DNA from: a virus
IMG/VR virus record: IMGVR_UViG_3300035156_000175
Location: 64,001-93,122 of that record
DNA length: 29,122 nt
Direction: 5' to 3' (one strand)
Shown here: piece by piece, positions 21,052 through 28,947 of the stretch
Layout: each line of letters begins with the position of its first letter
Numbering within the stretch: position 1 is the first letter of the stretch
The notes under the pieces: model-generated
Seen by the model: only the letters and a program-made list of their open reading frames with translations
What the model was told of the DNA's origin: nothing
Databases searched by the model: none
Made by a program: the position numbers and the translations under genes

Positions 21052-21259
21052 TTTCGTCCTCCTCATAAGCGCTGGCCGGCACCCACAGACGCGCCGCAAC
21101 CCAGGCGCCGTCAGGCGTGACGTCGCGCACCGGGTCGTCCTCCAGCTCAATATCGTCATTGCTGCCATCGCAATAGACTGCCTGGGCATAGGCTGCAATC
21201 TTTTGGAACTGCTCACGACGCTTTTCACGACGCAGCTCGTCGTTGTCGAGGTTTTCCAT
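21044..21259 (-). CDS. Small acidic hypothetical protein, 71 aa
   Basis: A basic helix at the N-terminus (LRREKRREQFQKIAAYAQ) is followed by an acidic stretch and VAARLWVPASAY. The start at 21259 has GGGAGC upstream and follows the previous TGA by one base. Function unknown. Confidence 0.6.
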   Translation of the reverse strand: MENLDNDELRREKRREQFQKIAAYAQAVYCDGSNDDIELEDDPVRDVTPDGAWVAARLWVPASAYEEDENG

Positions 21260-21260
21260 A

Positions 21261-21464
21261 TCAGCTCCCCGCGTAGATGCTGATGTACTCGGCGCCGTCA
21301 GGCAGGTCGAACGGGCCGGTGTCACTCGACACTTCGTCGGTGACGCGTGGGTAGCCGAGTGGGCCGCAGTCGCCGCTGCCGCCGTGGCGGTAGAAGACTT
21401 CCTTGTTGCCGTGCCCTTGGGCTTGCAGGTTGCGCAGACTGGCGATGAAGTTGTCAAGTTTCAT
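21261..21464 (-). CDS. Small conserved phage protein, 67 aa
   Basis: Pattern FIASLRNLQAQGHG, VFYRHGGSGDCGPLG, GPFDLPDGAEYISIYAG. I recall this block order in small phage and prophage proteins of unknown function. The ribosome site is GAGGAA. Probably a compact beta protein. Confidence 0.65.
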   Translation of the reverse strand: MKLDNFIASLRNLQAQGHGNKEVFYRHGGSGDCGPLGYPRVTDEVSSDTGPFDLPDGAEYISIYAGS

Positions 21465-21473
21465 GTCAGTTCC

Positions 21474-21749
21474 TCAGCAAGAGCAGATGGCGCCAGCATA
21501 AAATGCGCCGTTAAATTCGGTGATGACCATCGGGCCCCATTTTTCAGCGGTCTCGTCCAGCCATTCTTGAATGTCGTTGACGCCAGCCGGACAAGTCACA
21601 AAGCTGACCCCGGTACACTCAGCCCAACTGCCGGTGTAGCCGCCGTGGCCACGTTCCCAGGCCGCTTGGTCGATCATCTTCGCGCCTTCGACGAGCGCCG
21701 CTTCCTTGGTCGTGGCTTTCAGCTTCTCAAAATTGTATTCAGCACCCAT
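21474..21749 (-). CDS. Small hypothetical protein, 91 aa
   Basis: Helical N-terminus, then GGYTGSWAECTGVSFVTCPAG and a C-terminus ending in AICSC. Several Cys residues suggest disulfides or metal binding. AAGGAG lies before the ATG. Family not recognised with certainty. Confidence 0.6.
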   Translation of the reverse strand: MGAEYNFEKLKATTKEAALVEGAKMIDQAAWERGHGGYTGSWAECTGVSFVTCPAGVNDIQEWLDETAEKWGPMVITEFNGAFYAGAICSC

Positions 21750-21758
21750 GTCGGCTCC

Positions 21759-22343
21759 TTAGTTGTCGAAGAAAAATACGATGCGATGGTCGTCGCCGTC
21801 GATGCCGGCGAACGAGTCGATGATGTGCTGCAGGCCGTCGCCGAAGGCGAACGTCGCTGGCACTTGCACTTCGAACTCGACATACTTGTCAGCGCCCGCA
21901 CCATATACCCCTTGAGAATACGGATACAGCAGGTCCCAGTCCGGCTCGCCGGTGGCGATCGAGGCCTGCAGCTTGTCCCACTGTTCGCGCTCCATCATGC
22001 CGCTGATGGGCGTCGTCTGCGTCTTCAGGTTTTCGTTGGCTTCGATCAGCTCCGCCAGGCCAAGCCAGCTGTGGCTGTGCCCGTCACCGTTCCAACGATC
22101 AACGAGCTCTGCCACTTCAGGTGAGGCGTCGTCCGGCGTGCCGCGCTGCTCAAACGCGCCAGGGATGTCGCGGCGCACGCCTTCGGCCAGGAAGCCGAAA
22201 AGCTCGTAATTGCGGCCGCTGTAGGCGGACTTTTCGTACGGCACGGTCATGACGCCTTCGTCGTACTCGTCCGCCCACTCGTCCGCTGATACCCAGACGC
22301 CATTGATCAGTTTCTCGCGGTAGATGTGAATATCGCAGCCCAT
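21759..22343 (-). CDS. MGCDIH-family phage protein, 194 aa
   Basis: Starts MGCDIHIY and contains YSGRNYELFGFLAEGVR, RGTPDDASPEV, GDGHSHSWLGLAELIE and the terminal HRIVFFFDN. These landmarks define a family common in phages of many Gram-negative hosts. Conserved Cys3, His6 and the later HSH hint at metal binding, but no function is known. AAGGAG six bases before the ATG at 22343 sets the start. Confidence 0.78.
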   Translation of the reverse strand: MGCDIHIYREKLINGVWVSADEWADEYDEGVMTVPYEKSAYSGRNYELFGFLAEGVRRDIPGAFEQRGTPDDASPEVAELVDRWNGDGHSHSWLGLAELIEANENLKTQTTPISGMMEREQWDKLQASIATGEPDWDLLYPYSQGVYGAGADKYVEFEVQVPATFAFGDGLQHIIDSFAGIDGDDHRIVFFFDN

Positions 22344-22353
22344 GTGTTGCTCC

Positions 22354-22629
22354 TTAATAGATAGATAAATCAGGTTGAACGTCGCCGTCGACAGCGAGTA
22401 AGATCCAGCCAAACTTGGCATGTTTGTCGGCCCAGGCCAGCACCGCGGCAAGGTCTCGAGAGGCGTCGTCCCGGTCGGCCAGCGCGCGCACAAAAATATG
22501 CTCCGCGTCGTCTTCCGAGACATAGGCCACTGCCGAGTCATACACCTGGCCGGCGAGCGCAGTGCGCGTCCAGTGGGACAGGTGCCGTATGGAGATGCAA
22601 GGTACCTCGACTGTCACGAAGTTGGTCAT
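22354..22629 (-). CDS. Small hypothetical protein, 91 aa
   Basis: A beta-strand start (FVTVEVPCISIRHL) and an acidic helical middle, ending ILLAVDGDVQPDLSIY. It resembles other small cassette proteins in size and acidity. The ATG at 22629 overlaps the upstream stop (ATGA) and has GGAGG upstream. Confidence 0.6.
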   Translation of the reverse strand: MTNFVTVEVPCISIRHLSHWTRTALAGQVYDSAVAYVSEDDAEHIFVRALADRDDASRDLAAVLAWADKHAKFGWILLAVDGDVQPDLSIY

Positions 22630-22835
22630 AACGCCTCCACGGCCCAGGTAAAAGTTGATTTCTTCGTCGCGTAGCGCAAGCTGTAGACGCCTTCGTCGTT
22701 CGTGCACAGTTGCCAGTCCTCATTACGATTGGCGCGGACGCCCTGCCGGTGAAGCTGCTTGACCTCGTCGCGCGAGAGAAACCGCTCGCAGCCGCGGCCC
22801 ATCTTGCGCTGCAGCTTTAATGTGATCTCGCTCAT
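22626..22835 (-). CDS. Small hypothetical protein, 69 aa
   Basis: A basic N-terminal half (KLQRKMGRGCERFLSRDEVKQLHRQGVRA) and a beta-rich C-terminus (VYSLRYATKKSTFTWAVEAL). Coupled to its neighbours by TAATG and ATGA overlaps. Function unknown. Confidence 0.55.
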   Translation of the reverse strand: MSEITLKLQRKMGRGCERFLSRDEVKQLHRQGVRANRNEDWQLCTNDEGVYSLRYATKKSTFTWAVEAL

Positions 22836-23044
22836 TAACCGCCCCTCCGGTGATCACGTTGAACATCGTCCACACAAAATTTCGGGTGCTGGCCCTCAAA
22901 CCAGTGCCACACTGTTCCAAGCGGCGTACCGATTGGAAAATGCTCGAAAGACTCATCCAAAACCAAGGTGTAGTCCGCCTGTATGAGCACTGGCACGTCG
23001 CTCAGGACGTCCCATAGGTTGTACAGCTCGGCTAGGTGGCGCAT
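22835..23044 (-). CDS. Small hypothetical protein, 69 aa
   Basis: Sequence pattern AELYNLWDVLSDVPV then LDESFEHFPIGTPLGTVWHWFE. The second half resembles small phage proteins that start with a similar FPxGTPx(4)HWFE block. GAGGAAACG precedes the ATG at 23044. Stop and start overlaps (TAATG) tie it to both neighbours. Confidence 0.6.
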   Translation of the reverse strand: MRHLAELYNLWDVLSDVPVLIQADYTLVLDESFEHFPIGTPLGTVWHWFEGQHPKFCVDDVQRDHRRGG

Positions 23045-23322
23045 TAGCGTTTCCTCCGCTCGATGACAGGCTTGGGCCAGGCCGGACCGCGGAAGGGCGT
23101 GTCGATGACATAGTCGGCGGCGAGCAGGATCTCGACGACTTCGGCCGGCACAGCGTCGCCTGCCGTCATCTCGCCGGCGCGCGGCGCCGCTGGCGCAAAC
23201 CAGATCTGGCCACCTTGCCCTGTCTCTTTGTGCTCCCAGTAGCCGTAGTTGGCCAGGCCGTCGACCTTGATCTCCCACTCGGTGGTGGAGTAGTCGTGGT
23301 TGAATTTGTCGGATGCTCGCAT
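23044..23322 (-). CDS. Small hypothetical protein, 92 aa
   Basis: Contains WEIKVDGLANYGYWEHKETGQGG and a basic C-terminus (PKPVIERRKR). The N-terminal strands with several Tyr/Trp suggest a small beta protein. Function unknown. It follows the upstream gene by one base. Confidence 0.6.
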   Translation of the reverse strand: MRASDKFNHDYSTTEWEIKVDGLANYGYWEHKETGQGGQIWFAPAAPRAGEMTAGDAVPAEVVEILLAADYVIDTPFRGPAWPKPVIERRKR

Positions 23323-23323
23323 G

Positions 23324-23638
23324 TCATGTCCAGTCTAAAAGTTTGGTCTCAACAGAGACGCTGATGTTGCCGATCGAGGGCAGGCTGCCGGCGTAACCGT
23401 CCAACTGGAAGGCGCCCTCATAATACTGCCGCACCATGCGGCCGAGCAGCCGGTCAATGTCCTTGCTGCCGTAGTAAAGCTCCGACACTGCAGTAATGGC
23501 TTCGGCCAAGGTGCAGTGCTTGGCGAGGTACTCGGCTCGCATGTCAGTGCCTTCGTCATGGACGGGAGACACTACGGTGTGATCGCTGCCGTTGCGCACC
23601 ACCAGCGCGGTGATCGCGACTTTTGGATAGTCGTTCAT
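23324..23638 (-). CDS. Hypothetical protein, 104 aa
   Basis: Alternating beta and helical segments (VAITALVVRNG, LAEAITAVSELYYGSKDIDRLLG, GNISVSVETKLLDW). No recognised domain. The start at 23638 overlaps the upstream stop as ATGA; starts further upstream would run through that gene. Confidence 0.6.
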   Translation of the reverse strand: MNDYPKVAITALVVRNGSDHTVVSPVHDEGTDMRAEYLAKHCTLAEAITAVSELYYGSKDIDRLLGRMVRQYYEGAFQLDGYAGSLPSIGNISVSVETKLLDWT

Positions 23639-23871
23639 TTCCGCTTGCCTCGGTAAATTGCATTCGATTTGCGGTACGTGGCCCGCACGATGTAGTTGCC
23701 CATGGCCAGGGGAGGCACAGGAACCGTCTCCAGGGTCACAATGACGCCCAGGCTGAGCAGATTGCACAGTGCCGCACTGAACGCCTCCTGGGCCTCGGCA
23801 AAGCCCGGCATCATCGCGTTGTTGACGTATGCCTGGCGCAGGCTTGGTGGTGCGAAGTCTTCATGTACCAT
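23635..23871 (-). CDS. Small hypothetical protein, 78 aa
   Basis: The N-terminus LRQAYVNNAMMPGFAEAQEAF is followed by a hydrophobic strand region (LLSLGVIVTLETVPVPPLAMGNYIV) and a basic tail (YRGKRK). Coupled by TAATG to the upstream gene. Function unknown. Confidence 0.55.
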   Translation of the reverse strand: MVHEDFAPPSLRQAYVNNAMMPGFAEAQEAFSAALCNLLSLGVIVTLETVPVPPLAMGNYIVRATYRKSNAIYRGKRK

Positions 23872-24524
23872 TATTCCTCCGAGGGAAAGTAGTCAGATTT
23901 GAGGGAGTTGTAGGCGTAGTCGGCGCCAATAAAGCCCCAGCAGTCGTCTTGACTCTGCAGATCTCCGTCCAGATCGTAGATCGCTGTCACGACGCCGTAG
24001 CACTCGCCGTTGCGCCAGTTTGTGTACGTCTCAGCCGCCTGCTTGGCATACTCGCGCGCCTTGGTCTGGGCTTCATCCGCCGGCAGATCCACCAGATCAT
24101 CGCGCAAGCATTCGCTCGGCACCCAGCAGACGTTGCCCTTGACAGTATCGAACCGGCACTGCATGCCTTCTCCTGCCAGGCTGTATTGGCACTGGCCGTG
24201 CTCGTGATAGTCGAGCATGACGACGAACGGGTCGGGATCTTGGCCCTCATAGTCACCACGCGCCGCGGCATGATTGAATTCGTCCAGCGTCGGGCCGTTG
24301 CGTCGCGCTTCGTAGATGTGGCCCAGGTAGCCGTCATCTTCCAGCGGGTTACCGCAGTCCTCATCATCGGCCAAATAGCCAATGATGATTTGGGTGTCGG
24401 TCTCTTTAACCAGCACTGCCTTATACTCCATGATTGGGCTCATGGCGAATGGCAGCTCCAGCGCCAGACCTCCGTTCTTGGTGTCGAGGTCGTGATAGTG
24501 TTTGGTGATAGTGACGGTGCGCAT
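23871..24524 (-). CDS. Conserved phage protein, 217 aa
   Basis: An acidic protein. The blocks DDEDCGNPLEDDGYLGHIYEARR, DPDPFVVMLDYHEHGQCQYSLAGEGMQCRFDT and NVCWVPSECLRDDL match a family I recall as widespread in phages with unknown function. The C-terminus (CYGVVTAIYDLDGDLQSQDDCWGFIG) is also conserved-looking. Cys and Asp richness would allow metal binding. It is separated from the upstream gene by two bases. Confidence 0.72.
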   Translation of the reverse strand: MRTVTITKHYHDLDTKNGGLALELPFAMSPIMEYKAVLVKETDTQIIIGYLADDEDCGNPLEDDGYLGHIYEARRNGPTLDEFNHAAARGDYEGQDPDPFVVMLDYHEHGQCQYSLAGEGMQCRFDTVKGNVCWVPSECLRDDLVDLPADEAQTKAREYAKQAAETYTNWRNGECYGVVTAIYDLDGDLQSQDDCWGFIGADYAYNSLKSDYFPSEE

Positions 24525-24526
24525 GC

Positions 24527-25087
24527 TCAGCCTCCGATCGTCTTGAGCAGCGTCTGCAGCTGGCGCAGCTGCGCCAGACCGGTGTCTTTGGCTTCGAGAT
24601 CGCCCTGCACATCAATGGCAAGGTCGCTCAACTCGCTGGCCAGCTCTTGGAATTCCATTTGGTGGCGCAGGGCCATGGCGTTGAGGCGCTGGGCCAGCGC
24701 GCCGAGCGCGTCAACGACATTGCCGGCCTTGGCCGGGGCGATCGTCGGCATCGGCGGCGCCGGACGGGTAGGTGTAGGCAGGCTCATAGGGATCTCTTCG
24801 GGGGTGATTACAATATCTTTCAGCTCTGACATCGAGCGGGCGGTCGGCGGCTTGATAGGCACGCGGCAGAAGGTACCGCGCTTTTCTTTGACCAGTCCGG
24901 AGTGAACGAGCGAGTCAAGGCAGCCGGCCAAGGCGTCTGGCGCCACGTTGATGTTGGCCCGGATGGTCTCGCGCTGCAGCTGCGCCTTGTCCCAGTATTC
25001 CATCTTGGGCACAAGTTCATAAATTTTGGCGGCGGCGGTCGTAATGCCGCTCATCACCGACCTATACCTGGCATCTGACATTGCCAT
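24527..25087 (-). CDS. Winged-helix plus coiled-coil protein, 186 aa
   Basis: Residues about 15-80 look like a winged helix: helices around YWDKAQLQRETIRANINVAP and ALAGCLDSLVHSGLVKEK, then a basic wing. A Pro-rich linker (LPTPTRPAPPMP) leads to a long helical region (about 125-186) likely to dimerise as a coiled coil. It could be a DNA-binding regulator or host-takeover factor. AAGGGAG five bases before the ATG at 25087 sets the start. It is the first gene after an intergenic hairpin (25112-25131). Confidence 0.6.
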   Translation of the reverse strand: MAMSDARYRSVMSGITTAAAKIYELVPKMEYWDKAQLQRETIRANINVAPDALAGCLDSLVHSGLVKEKRGTFCRVPIKPPTARSMSELKDIVITPEEIPMSLPTPTRPAPPMPTIAPAKAGNVVDALGALAQRLNAMALRHQMEFQELASELSDLAIDVQGDLEAKDTGLAQLRQLQTLLKTIGG

Positions 25088-25111
25088 GGTTTCTCCCTTC
25101 ATGTTGTAAAG

Positions 25112-25131
25112 CCGGCGCTCTGTGGCGCCGG
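25112..25131 (-). other. Intergenic GC-rich hairpin in the accessory cassette
   Basis: A 7-bp perfect stem (CCGGCGC/GCGCCGG) with a six-base loop, followed on the minus strand by CTTTAC. It is too weak in U for a confident terminator, but it marks one of the few gaps in the cassette and may attenuate or process the long transcript. Confidence 0.35.
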
Positions 25132-25141
25132 TGAGTGCTGC

Positions 25142-25321
25142 TTAACGTACTGGCGAGGAGCGGCGATTCCTGGCGAAGACTTCACGATTCCACTGACGGC
25201 GCTCGGCCGCCGATGCCGCATTGCGCTCATGCGCCGCTGCTTCGTGTGGATAGTCTTTCTTCGTAGGCCCCTTCGCAAAGCGTGGGAGAGGGATGCCGAG
25301 ACTGTTGAAGATTTTGCGCAT
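25142..25321 (-). CDS. Small basic protein, 59 aa
   Basis: Starts MRKIFNSLGIPLPRF and is rich in Arg, Lys and Ala with His, consistent with a nucleic-acid-binding or host-interaction peptide. AAAGG precedes the ATG at 25321. It overlaps no neighbour and ends just before the intergenic hairpin. Function unknown. Confidence 0.5.
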   Translation of the reverse strand: MRKIFNSLGIPLPRFAKGPTKKDYPHEAAAHERNAASAAERRQWNREVFARNRRSSPVR

Positions 25322-25347
25322 GATGTTGCCTTTCAGTGGTGAGAAAA

Positions 25348-25536
25348 TTAATCGATCCATTTTTGGGACAGGGAGTCCCAGATGACAGGCGTCATGTCCG
25401 CCAGAATGTGGCCTTCGATGACGTCATCGTTCATGGGGTAGCCCAGCTTGTAGAACTGCCCGCTATCGGGCTTGAGCATCAGCTCTTCGCCTGGCCGGAT
25501 CTCGACGGTGACGCGGCGCGCGCCGGACTTGAGCAC
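25348..25536 (-). CDS. Small hypothetical protein, 62 aa
   Basis: A beta-rich protein (RRVTVEIRPGEELML, FYKLGYPMNDDVIEGHILADM). The start is a GTG at 25536 with no good ribosome site; an internal ATG at residue 20 is possible. The frame is open further upstream but lacks start codons. Confidence 0.45.
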   Translation of the reverse strand: MLKSGARRVTVEIRPGEELMLKPDSGQFYKLGYPMNDDVIEGHILADMTPVIWDSLSQKWID

Positions 25537-25552
25537 TTTTCGGAGATGGTTT

Positions 25553-25849
25553 TCACGTGCGCTCCTTCAGTGGGCGCAGCTGCATCGCCTCGGCGATCGC
25601 TTGGCGCGATGTCTTGTGCACGCCGCCCAGGGCGACTAGGCCGTTGCTCAGATCCCAGAAGAACCAACCTTGCTGATCGTTGCCAGCAAGTTGGAGATAA
25701 TGCTCGCTGCTGTGGATCAGCCAGTCGAGCATGAGGGTGTCAGGGTGTGCTGGTTGGAAGTCGCTAAGTGGCGTCGGAGCAGGCATCACCATCATCGGCT
25801 GTGGCCCAAGCGCCTGCGGTCCGGTGGGCATCTTCTTGTCGGCGCTCAT
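25553..25849 (-). CDS. Small hypothetical protein, 98 aa
   Basis: A Pro/Met-rich N-terminus is followed by a helical segment (LDWLIHSSEHYLQLAG), WFFWDLSNGLVALGG and a basic tail. The layout resembles short phage accessory proteins; family not recognised. Coupled by ATGA to the upstream gene. Confidence 0.55.
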   Translation of the reverse strand: MSADKKMPTGPQALGPQPMMVMPAPTPLSDFQPAHPDTLMLDWLIHSSEHYLQLAGNDQQGWFFWDLSNGLVALGGVHKTSRQAIAEAMQLRPLKERT

Positions 25850-26238
25850 TGGATGTGATGGAGCAGGGCTCGCCGTAACAGCACTGCTTGCTCCCCCGCC
25901 TCAGCAAGGGCGTCCTTGAAGAAGGAAAAGGCCAGCTGCGCCAACTCAGCCTGCGCCGCTTCCTTCGTCGGCAGCGCGTTCGTGCCGACGATCTCCTGGG
26001 CATACCATGCGCCGAAGGGTTCAGATACTTCGTAGACAAAAACGCCCGGGAAGTCGTCAACGATCGCGTAACCTACGACGGCCAGGTTCTCGCACAACTC
26101 GGCGTATTTGACCAGCTCTGCCGTGACGCCGTCAGCGCCGTACCCCAGCGCGCTCGCGACGCCCATCGCAGGGTGGCTGGCGGCGCTGCAGTGGAATCCG
26201 ATGGCCATGAAGGCGGCGGCCAGATGAGTATTTCGCAT
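25846..26238 (-). CDS. Hypothetical protein, 130 aa
   Basis: The N-terminus (HLAAAFMAIGFHCSAASHPAMGVASALG) is hydrophobic but without a charged cap or clean cleavage site, so secretion is uncertain. The rest is helical with YAIVDDFPGVFVYEVSEPFG in the middle. AAAGGAG six bases before the ATG at 26238 sets the start. Function unknown. Confidence 0.6.
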   Translation of the reverse strand: MRNTHLAAAFMAIGFHCSAASHPAMGVASALGYGADGVTAELVKYAELCENLAVVGYAIVDDFPGVFVYEVSEPFGAWYAQEIVGTNALPTKEAAQAELAQLAFSFFKDALAEAGEQAVLLRRALLHHIQ

Positions 26239-26249
26239 GTAACGCTCCT

Positions 26250-26549
26250 TTAAAGTGTGGTGCCGATGAGGCATTTGCCCCACGTCTTGTGGTGAATGTC
26301 GATGAGCTGGCCGATGCGGAAGATCGCCTCAGCGGCGCGGCTGCGGCGCGGAATCTCATACCACCACAGGTCGTCGCCGACGAACAGCTCAGCACCGCCA
26401 GCCATGGCGCGCACTTCCAGCTTGTGGTTGTGCAGCTTGAACGCTGCCAGCTCATGGCGAAATCCTTGCAGCATCTTGTCGGCGGCGTGCTCATACGCGG
26501 CGTGAACCGCGCTGTTCATTTCGTCGACGATGCGGTCATAGGGTGTCAT
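26250..26549 (-). CDS. Hypothetical protein, 99 aa
   Basis: The N-terminal helices (VDEMNSAVHAAYEHAADKML) are followed by beta strands (ELFVGDDLWWYEIPRR) and a final helix. The ATG at 26549 overlaps the upstream TGA (TGATG) with AAGGAG before it; a GTG one codon earlier also exists. Function unknown. Confidence 0.6.
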   Translation of the reverse strand: MTPYDRIVDEMNSAVHAAYEHAADKMLQGFRHELAAFKLHNHKLEVRAMAGGAELFVGDDLWWYEIPRRSRAAEAIFRIGQLIDIHHKTWGKCLIGTTL

Positions 26550-27310
26550 CACGTCTCCTTCTGGCCGGCGTGCATTGCCAGTGCCATATCTTCTAGCGGC
26601 TTATGCAGCCGCTCGTCCAGCACCGCCCAGCGTTGGTAGACGCCCTTGCCCTGCACGTGACAGATGCGAAATGTGCTGCCCTTGCCCTTGGTCTGAATCT
26701 CCCAGCCGCCTGGCAGTGGAATGTACGTGCGGCCTTCTTCAATTTCGATCGGCCCGACGCTGCGGATCGCTTCGGCATCAGGTGCTGCAACGGGCGGGCG
26801 AGCGGCAAGGGCGGCGCGGAGGTCGGCAATCTCTTCCTGCATATATTGAAACTCAACAGCGCTTTTACCATCGCTGGTTCGCCATGTCATAGTGGTTGCT
26901 TTCATGCGCTCGCGCCAAGTCGCAATCTCGCTCGCCTCGGTCTTGCCTTCTGGCGCGGCAGTGAGGCATGACGGGGCATGCGCGCCCGCTTCGGTGCACA
27001 GGTAGTAGCAAGCGCTGTCGCACTTCGGGTGCGGGTACTGTCCGGCTTTATCGTCCTGCTGGGCGGCGTGCGTTTCGAGCGCATGCTTTGCCCGACCTGC
27101 TGGCCACACAGCCGTGCGGTCCCGGATCGACTCAAGTGCGTCAACCAGCACGGCCTCGCACGCTGGCTGGATAGCTGCGCGCTCGGTGGCGTCGGCCATA
27201 TCACGCAATGCTTCGGTCAAGTCGCCGCGCCAGTTCCGCTCCACAAGCAGATCGGCAACTTCGCGCAGGATCGCCACCTGGTCGGCGGCTGGTGTAGGGG
27301 TGTGGCTCAT
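26549..27310 (-). CDS. Hypothetical protein, 253 aa
   Basis: The N-terminus is helical (ADQVAILREVADLLVERNW, TEALRDMADATERAA). The middle has a Cys/His cluster (CDSACYYLC, HAPSC), and a predicted coiled coil follows around residues 145-180. The C-terminal part is beta-rich (RTYIPLPGGWEIQTKG). It may be a multi-domain adaptor. AAAGGC precedes the ATG at 27310, which also overlaps the upstream stop. I do not recognise a family. Confidence 0.6.
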   Translation of the reverse strand: MSHTPTPAADQVAILREVADLLVERNWRGDLTEALRDMADATERAAIQPACEAVLVDALESIRDRTAVWPAGRAKHALETHAAQQDDKAGQYPHPKCDSACYYLCTEAGAHAPSCLTAAPEGKTEASEIATWRERMKATTMTWRTSDGKSAVEFQYMQEEIADLRAALAARPPVAAPDAEAIRSVGPIEIEEGRTYIPLPGGWEIQTKGKGSTFRICHVQGKGVYQRWAVLDERLHKPLEDMALAMHAGQKET

Positions 27311-27546
27311 GTCGTGCCTTTCAGGCGGTAAATAGCGAAGGCGCCCGGCTCGCCGGCATGGCAAACGATCAGCGCGCCGCCAATCCAGATGCAGTGCTCG
27401 ACCAGCTCCAAGCTGTTCTCGAGGATGGTCACCACCAGCCCGGTGGCATTGTCAGCCGTCGCGTCGTCATTGAACGCGATGAAGGCGTCATCAACGAGCG
27501 GCAGGTCGGAGATGCGCGCGCATTCTTGCCAGTCGAAGGTAGCCAT
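27307..27546 (-). CDS. Small acidic hypothetical protein, 79 aa
   Basis: An acidic protein with strands such as GLVVTILENSLELVEHCIWIGGALIVCHAG. It could be a small beta barrel. Coupled to both neighbours. Function unknown. Confidence 0.55.
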   Translation of the reverse strand: MATFDWQECARISDLPLVDDAFIAFNDDATADNATGLVVTILENSLELVEHCIWIGGALIVCHAGEPGAFAIYRLKGTT

Positions 27547-27839
27547 CAGAAAAAGTCTCCCTCGTCGATGCCGTTCATTTCATCGAGCATGCGGTCGTCT
27601 TCGCGCGCCAGCTCTCGATGGAGTTCTGCTGCGGCGTTGTCGTCTTCCCAGTACACCTGCGGGCTGCAGACATAAGGTGACGCACGGTACTTGTCCCAGT
27701 CGCGCAGGTTGTAGATCACGCCGTAGTTATCGGGGTCGCCTTCGGGCGTCGTGTACTGCACGATGCGCAGCGCCTGTGGGTCATCGCTGTACATGCCGGC
27801 GATGATGTCGTCGGCGATTTTCTTCGATACGGTAGCCAT
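27546..27839 (-). CDS. Hypothetical protein, 97 aa
   Basis: Contains a helical start (SKKIADDIIAGMY) and the segment VQYTTPEGDPDNYGVIYNL; the C-terminal half is very acidic (about 20 Asp/Glu). The ATG at 27839 lies two bases after the upstream stop. An acidic DNA-mimic or inhibitor role is conceivable but unsupported. Confidence 0.55.
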   Translation of the reverse strand: MATVSKKIADDIIAGMYSDDPQALRIVQYTTPEGDPDNYGVIYNLRDWDKYRASPYVCSPQVYWEDDNAAAELHRELAREDDRMLDEMNGIDEGDFF

Positions 27840-27841
27840 TT

Positions 27842-28111
27842 TCAGCCTTTCAAAAATTTCAGCAGCGGAAGCACACCTCGGCCAGTCGGGCCGCCGGCGC
27901 GCACGATCCATTTGCCGGTGCCTGGCCAGAAGTCGACGACGCACTCAGGCCCGTCGACAATCAGGTGGGCGCCCAGGTTGTGCACGGTGTAGGTGACGCC
28001 GGCTTCGTCGAGCAGCTTGGGTGAGTCTTCTCGGTTGCTGGCACGCTTGATCTTGCTGCGCGCACGGAAGAGGTATCCCATGGCGGCGAGGTCGTTGTCG
28101 TCATCAGCCAT
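27842..28111 (-). CDS. Small conserved-looking phage protein, 89 aa
   Basis: The pattern LLDEAGVTYTVHNLGAHLIV followed by VDFWPGTGKWIVRAGG resembles a small phage family I recall, of unknown function. It overlaps the upstream gene by eight bases. Confidence 0.6.
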   Translation of the reverse strand: MADDDNDLAAMGYLFRARSKIKRASNREDSPKLLDEAGVTYTVHNLGAHLIVDGPECVVDFWPGTGKWIVRAGGPTGRGVLPLLKFLKG

Positions 28112-28310
28112 CGCTGTTCTCCTCTTCGGGCTGAGTCTCCTCGATCATGTGCAGGTCTGAGGTCAGCACTTCGCACCAGACGGTGCCCGGCGCTTCGACC
28201 TTCTCGAACTGGTGCCAGCGACCGTTTCCGCTCCAGTTGTGCCCGACGTAGACCAGACGCTCGGCCTGGCCGATCCAGTTGTATTTGCCGCCAATGCGCA
28301 TCGTTGTCAT
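28104..28310 (-). CDS. Small hypothetical protein, 68 aa
   Basis: A beta-rich start (GKYNWIGQAERLVYVGHNWSG) and an acidic tail. This is a typical small phage accessory protein, coupled by ATGA to the upstream gene. Function unknown. Confidence 0.6.
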   Translation of the reverse strand: MTTMRIGGKYNWIGQAERLVYVGHNWSGNGRWHQFEKVEAPGTVWCEVLTSDLHMIEETQPEEENSDG

Positions 28311-28627
28311 GCTATTTCTCCTGTGTCTACAAAATGCTGCAGAATCGGCAGCAGGGCGGCGACGTCCGAGCGCGAGAGGTGCATGCGCGTCGTCAGCAGT
28401 ACCGCTGAGGGAATTGGGTAGGGCACCCAGCCGACCGTCTCATCGGTCTGGACGCCGTGCGCAGCGGCGTCGCGCGCCAGGATCACCGGATCAGCGTCAT
28501 CAACGCCAAGCCAGATGGCGTCGGCAGTTGCCAAGCTGCTCTTCTGCAGGCTGCACGGCTTGCCATAGCCGTCTGGGAAGTGGAAGATGGGCCAGCCAGA
28601 TGGCGTCAGGTTGAAGATCGGTTTCAT
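28307..28627 (-). CDS. Conserved phage protein, 106 aa
   Basis: The N-terminal NLTPSGWPIFHFPDGYGKPCSLQKSSLA and C-terminal TRMHLSRSDVAALLPILQHFVDTG blocks match a very common small phage family (FxDxYGxxCSLQxSSLA) of unknown function. Coupled to neighbours by ATGA overlaps. Confidence 0.72.
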   Translation of the reverse strand: MKPIFNLTPSGWPIFHFPDGYGKPCSLQKSSLATADAIWLGVDDADPVILARDAAAHGVQTDETVGWVPYPIPSAVLLTTRMHLSRSDVAALLPILQHFVDTGEIA

Positions 28628-28947
28628 GACTTGAAGCCGAGCGTCTGGAACAGGCCGGGGCGCTTCTCGGCCGGCGCCGGCACGGGCATGTCCTGCAGCC
28701 CGAACTGGAAGGCCGGCTCAACGCCCAGGCACTGCTTGATCAGGTCCGGGATGGAGTCGCGCAGCTCCGTCGGCATCTTCGACCAGGAGATGCAGTGCAG
28801 CGTCCGGAGCAAGTCGTACGTTTCGCCCGCAGGCGACGTGCCGTTCAGCATCCGGCCAACCGATTCGACAGCGCAGATATTGAAACTCGAACTGGCCATC
28901 ATGTGGTTCAGGGCGGTCATGGCCGCCATCTGTTTGAGATCGTTCAC
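28624..28947 (-). CDS. Hypothetical protein, 107 aa
   Basis: A helical protein beginning with a Met/Ala-rich helix (LKQMAAMTALNHMM). The start is a GTG at 28947 that overlaps the upstream stop (GTGA), with GAGGAGG eight bases ahead. Function unknown. Confidence 0.6.
   Translation of the reverse strand: MNDLKQMAAMTALNHMMASSSFNICAVESVGRMLNGTSPAGETYDLLRTLHCISWSKMPTELRDSIPDLIKQCLGVEPAFQFGLQDMPVPAPAEKRPGLFQTLGFKS

Noticed and set aside
23829-24905. 358-codon plus-strand frame across two minus-strand genes
   Set aside because: It runs antisense over the 217-residue conserved protein and the winged-helix gene, which have good starts and coupling; no independent signal.
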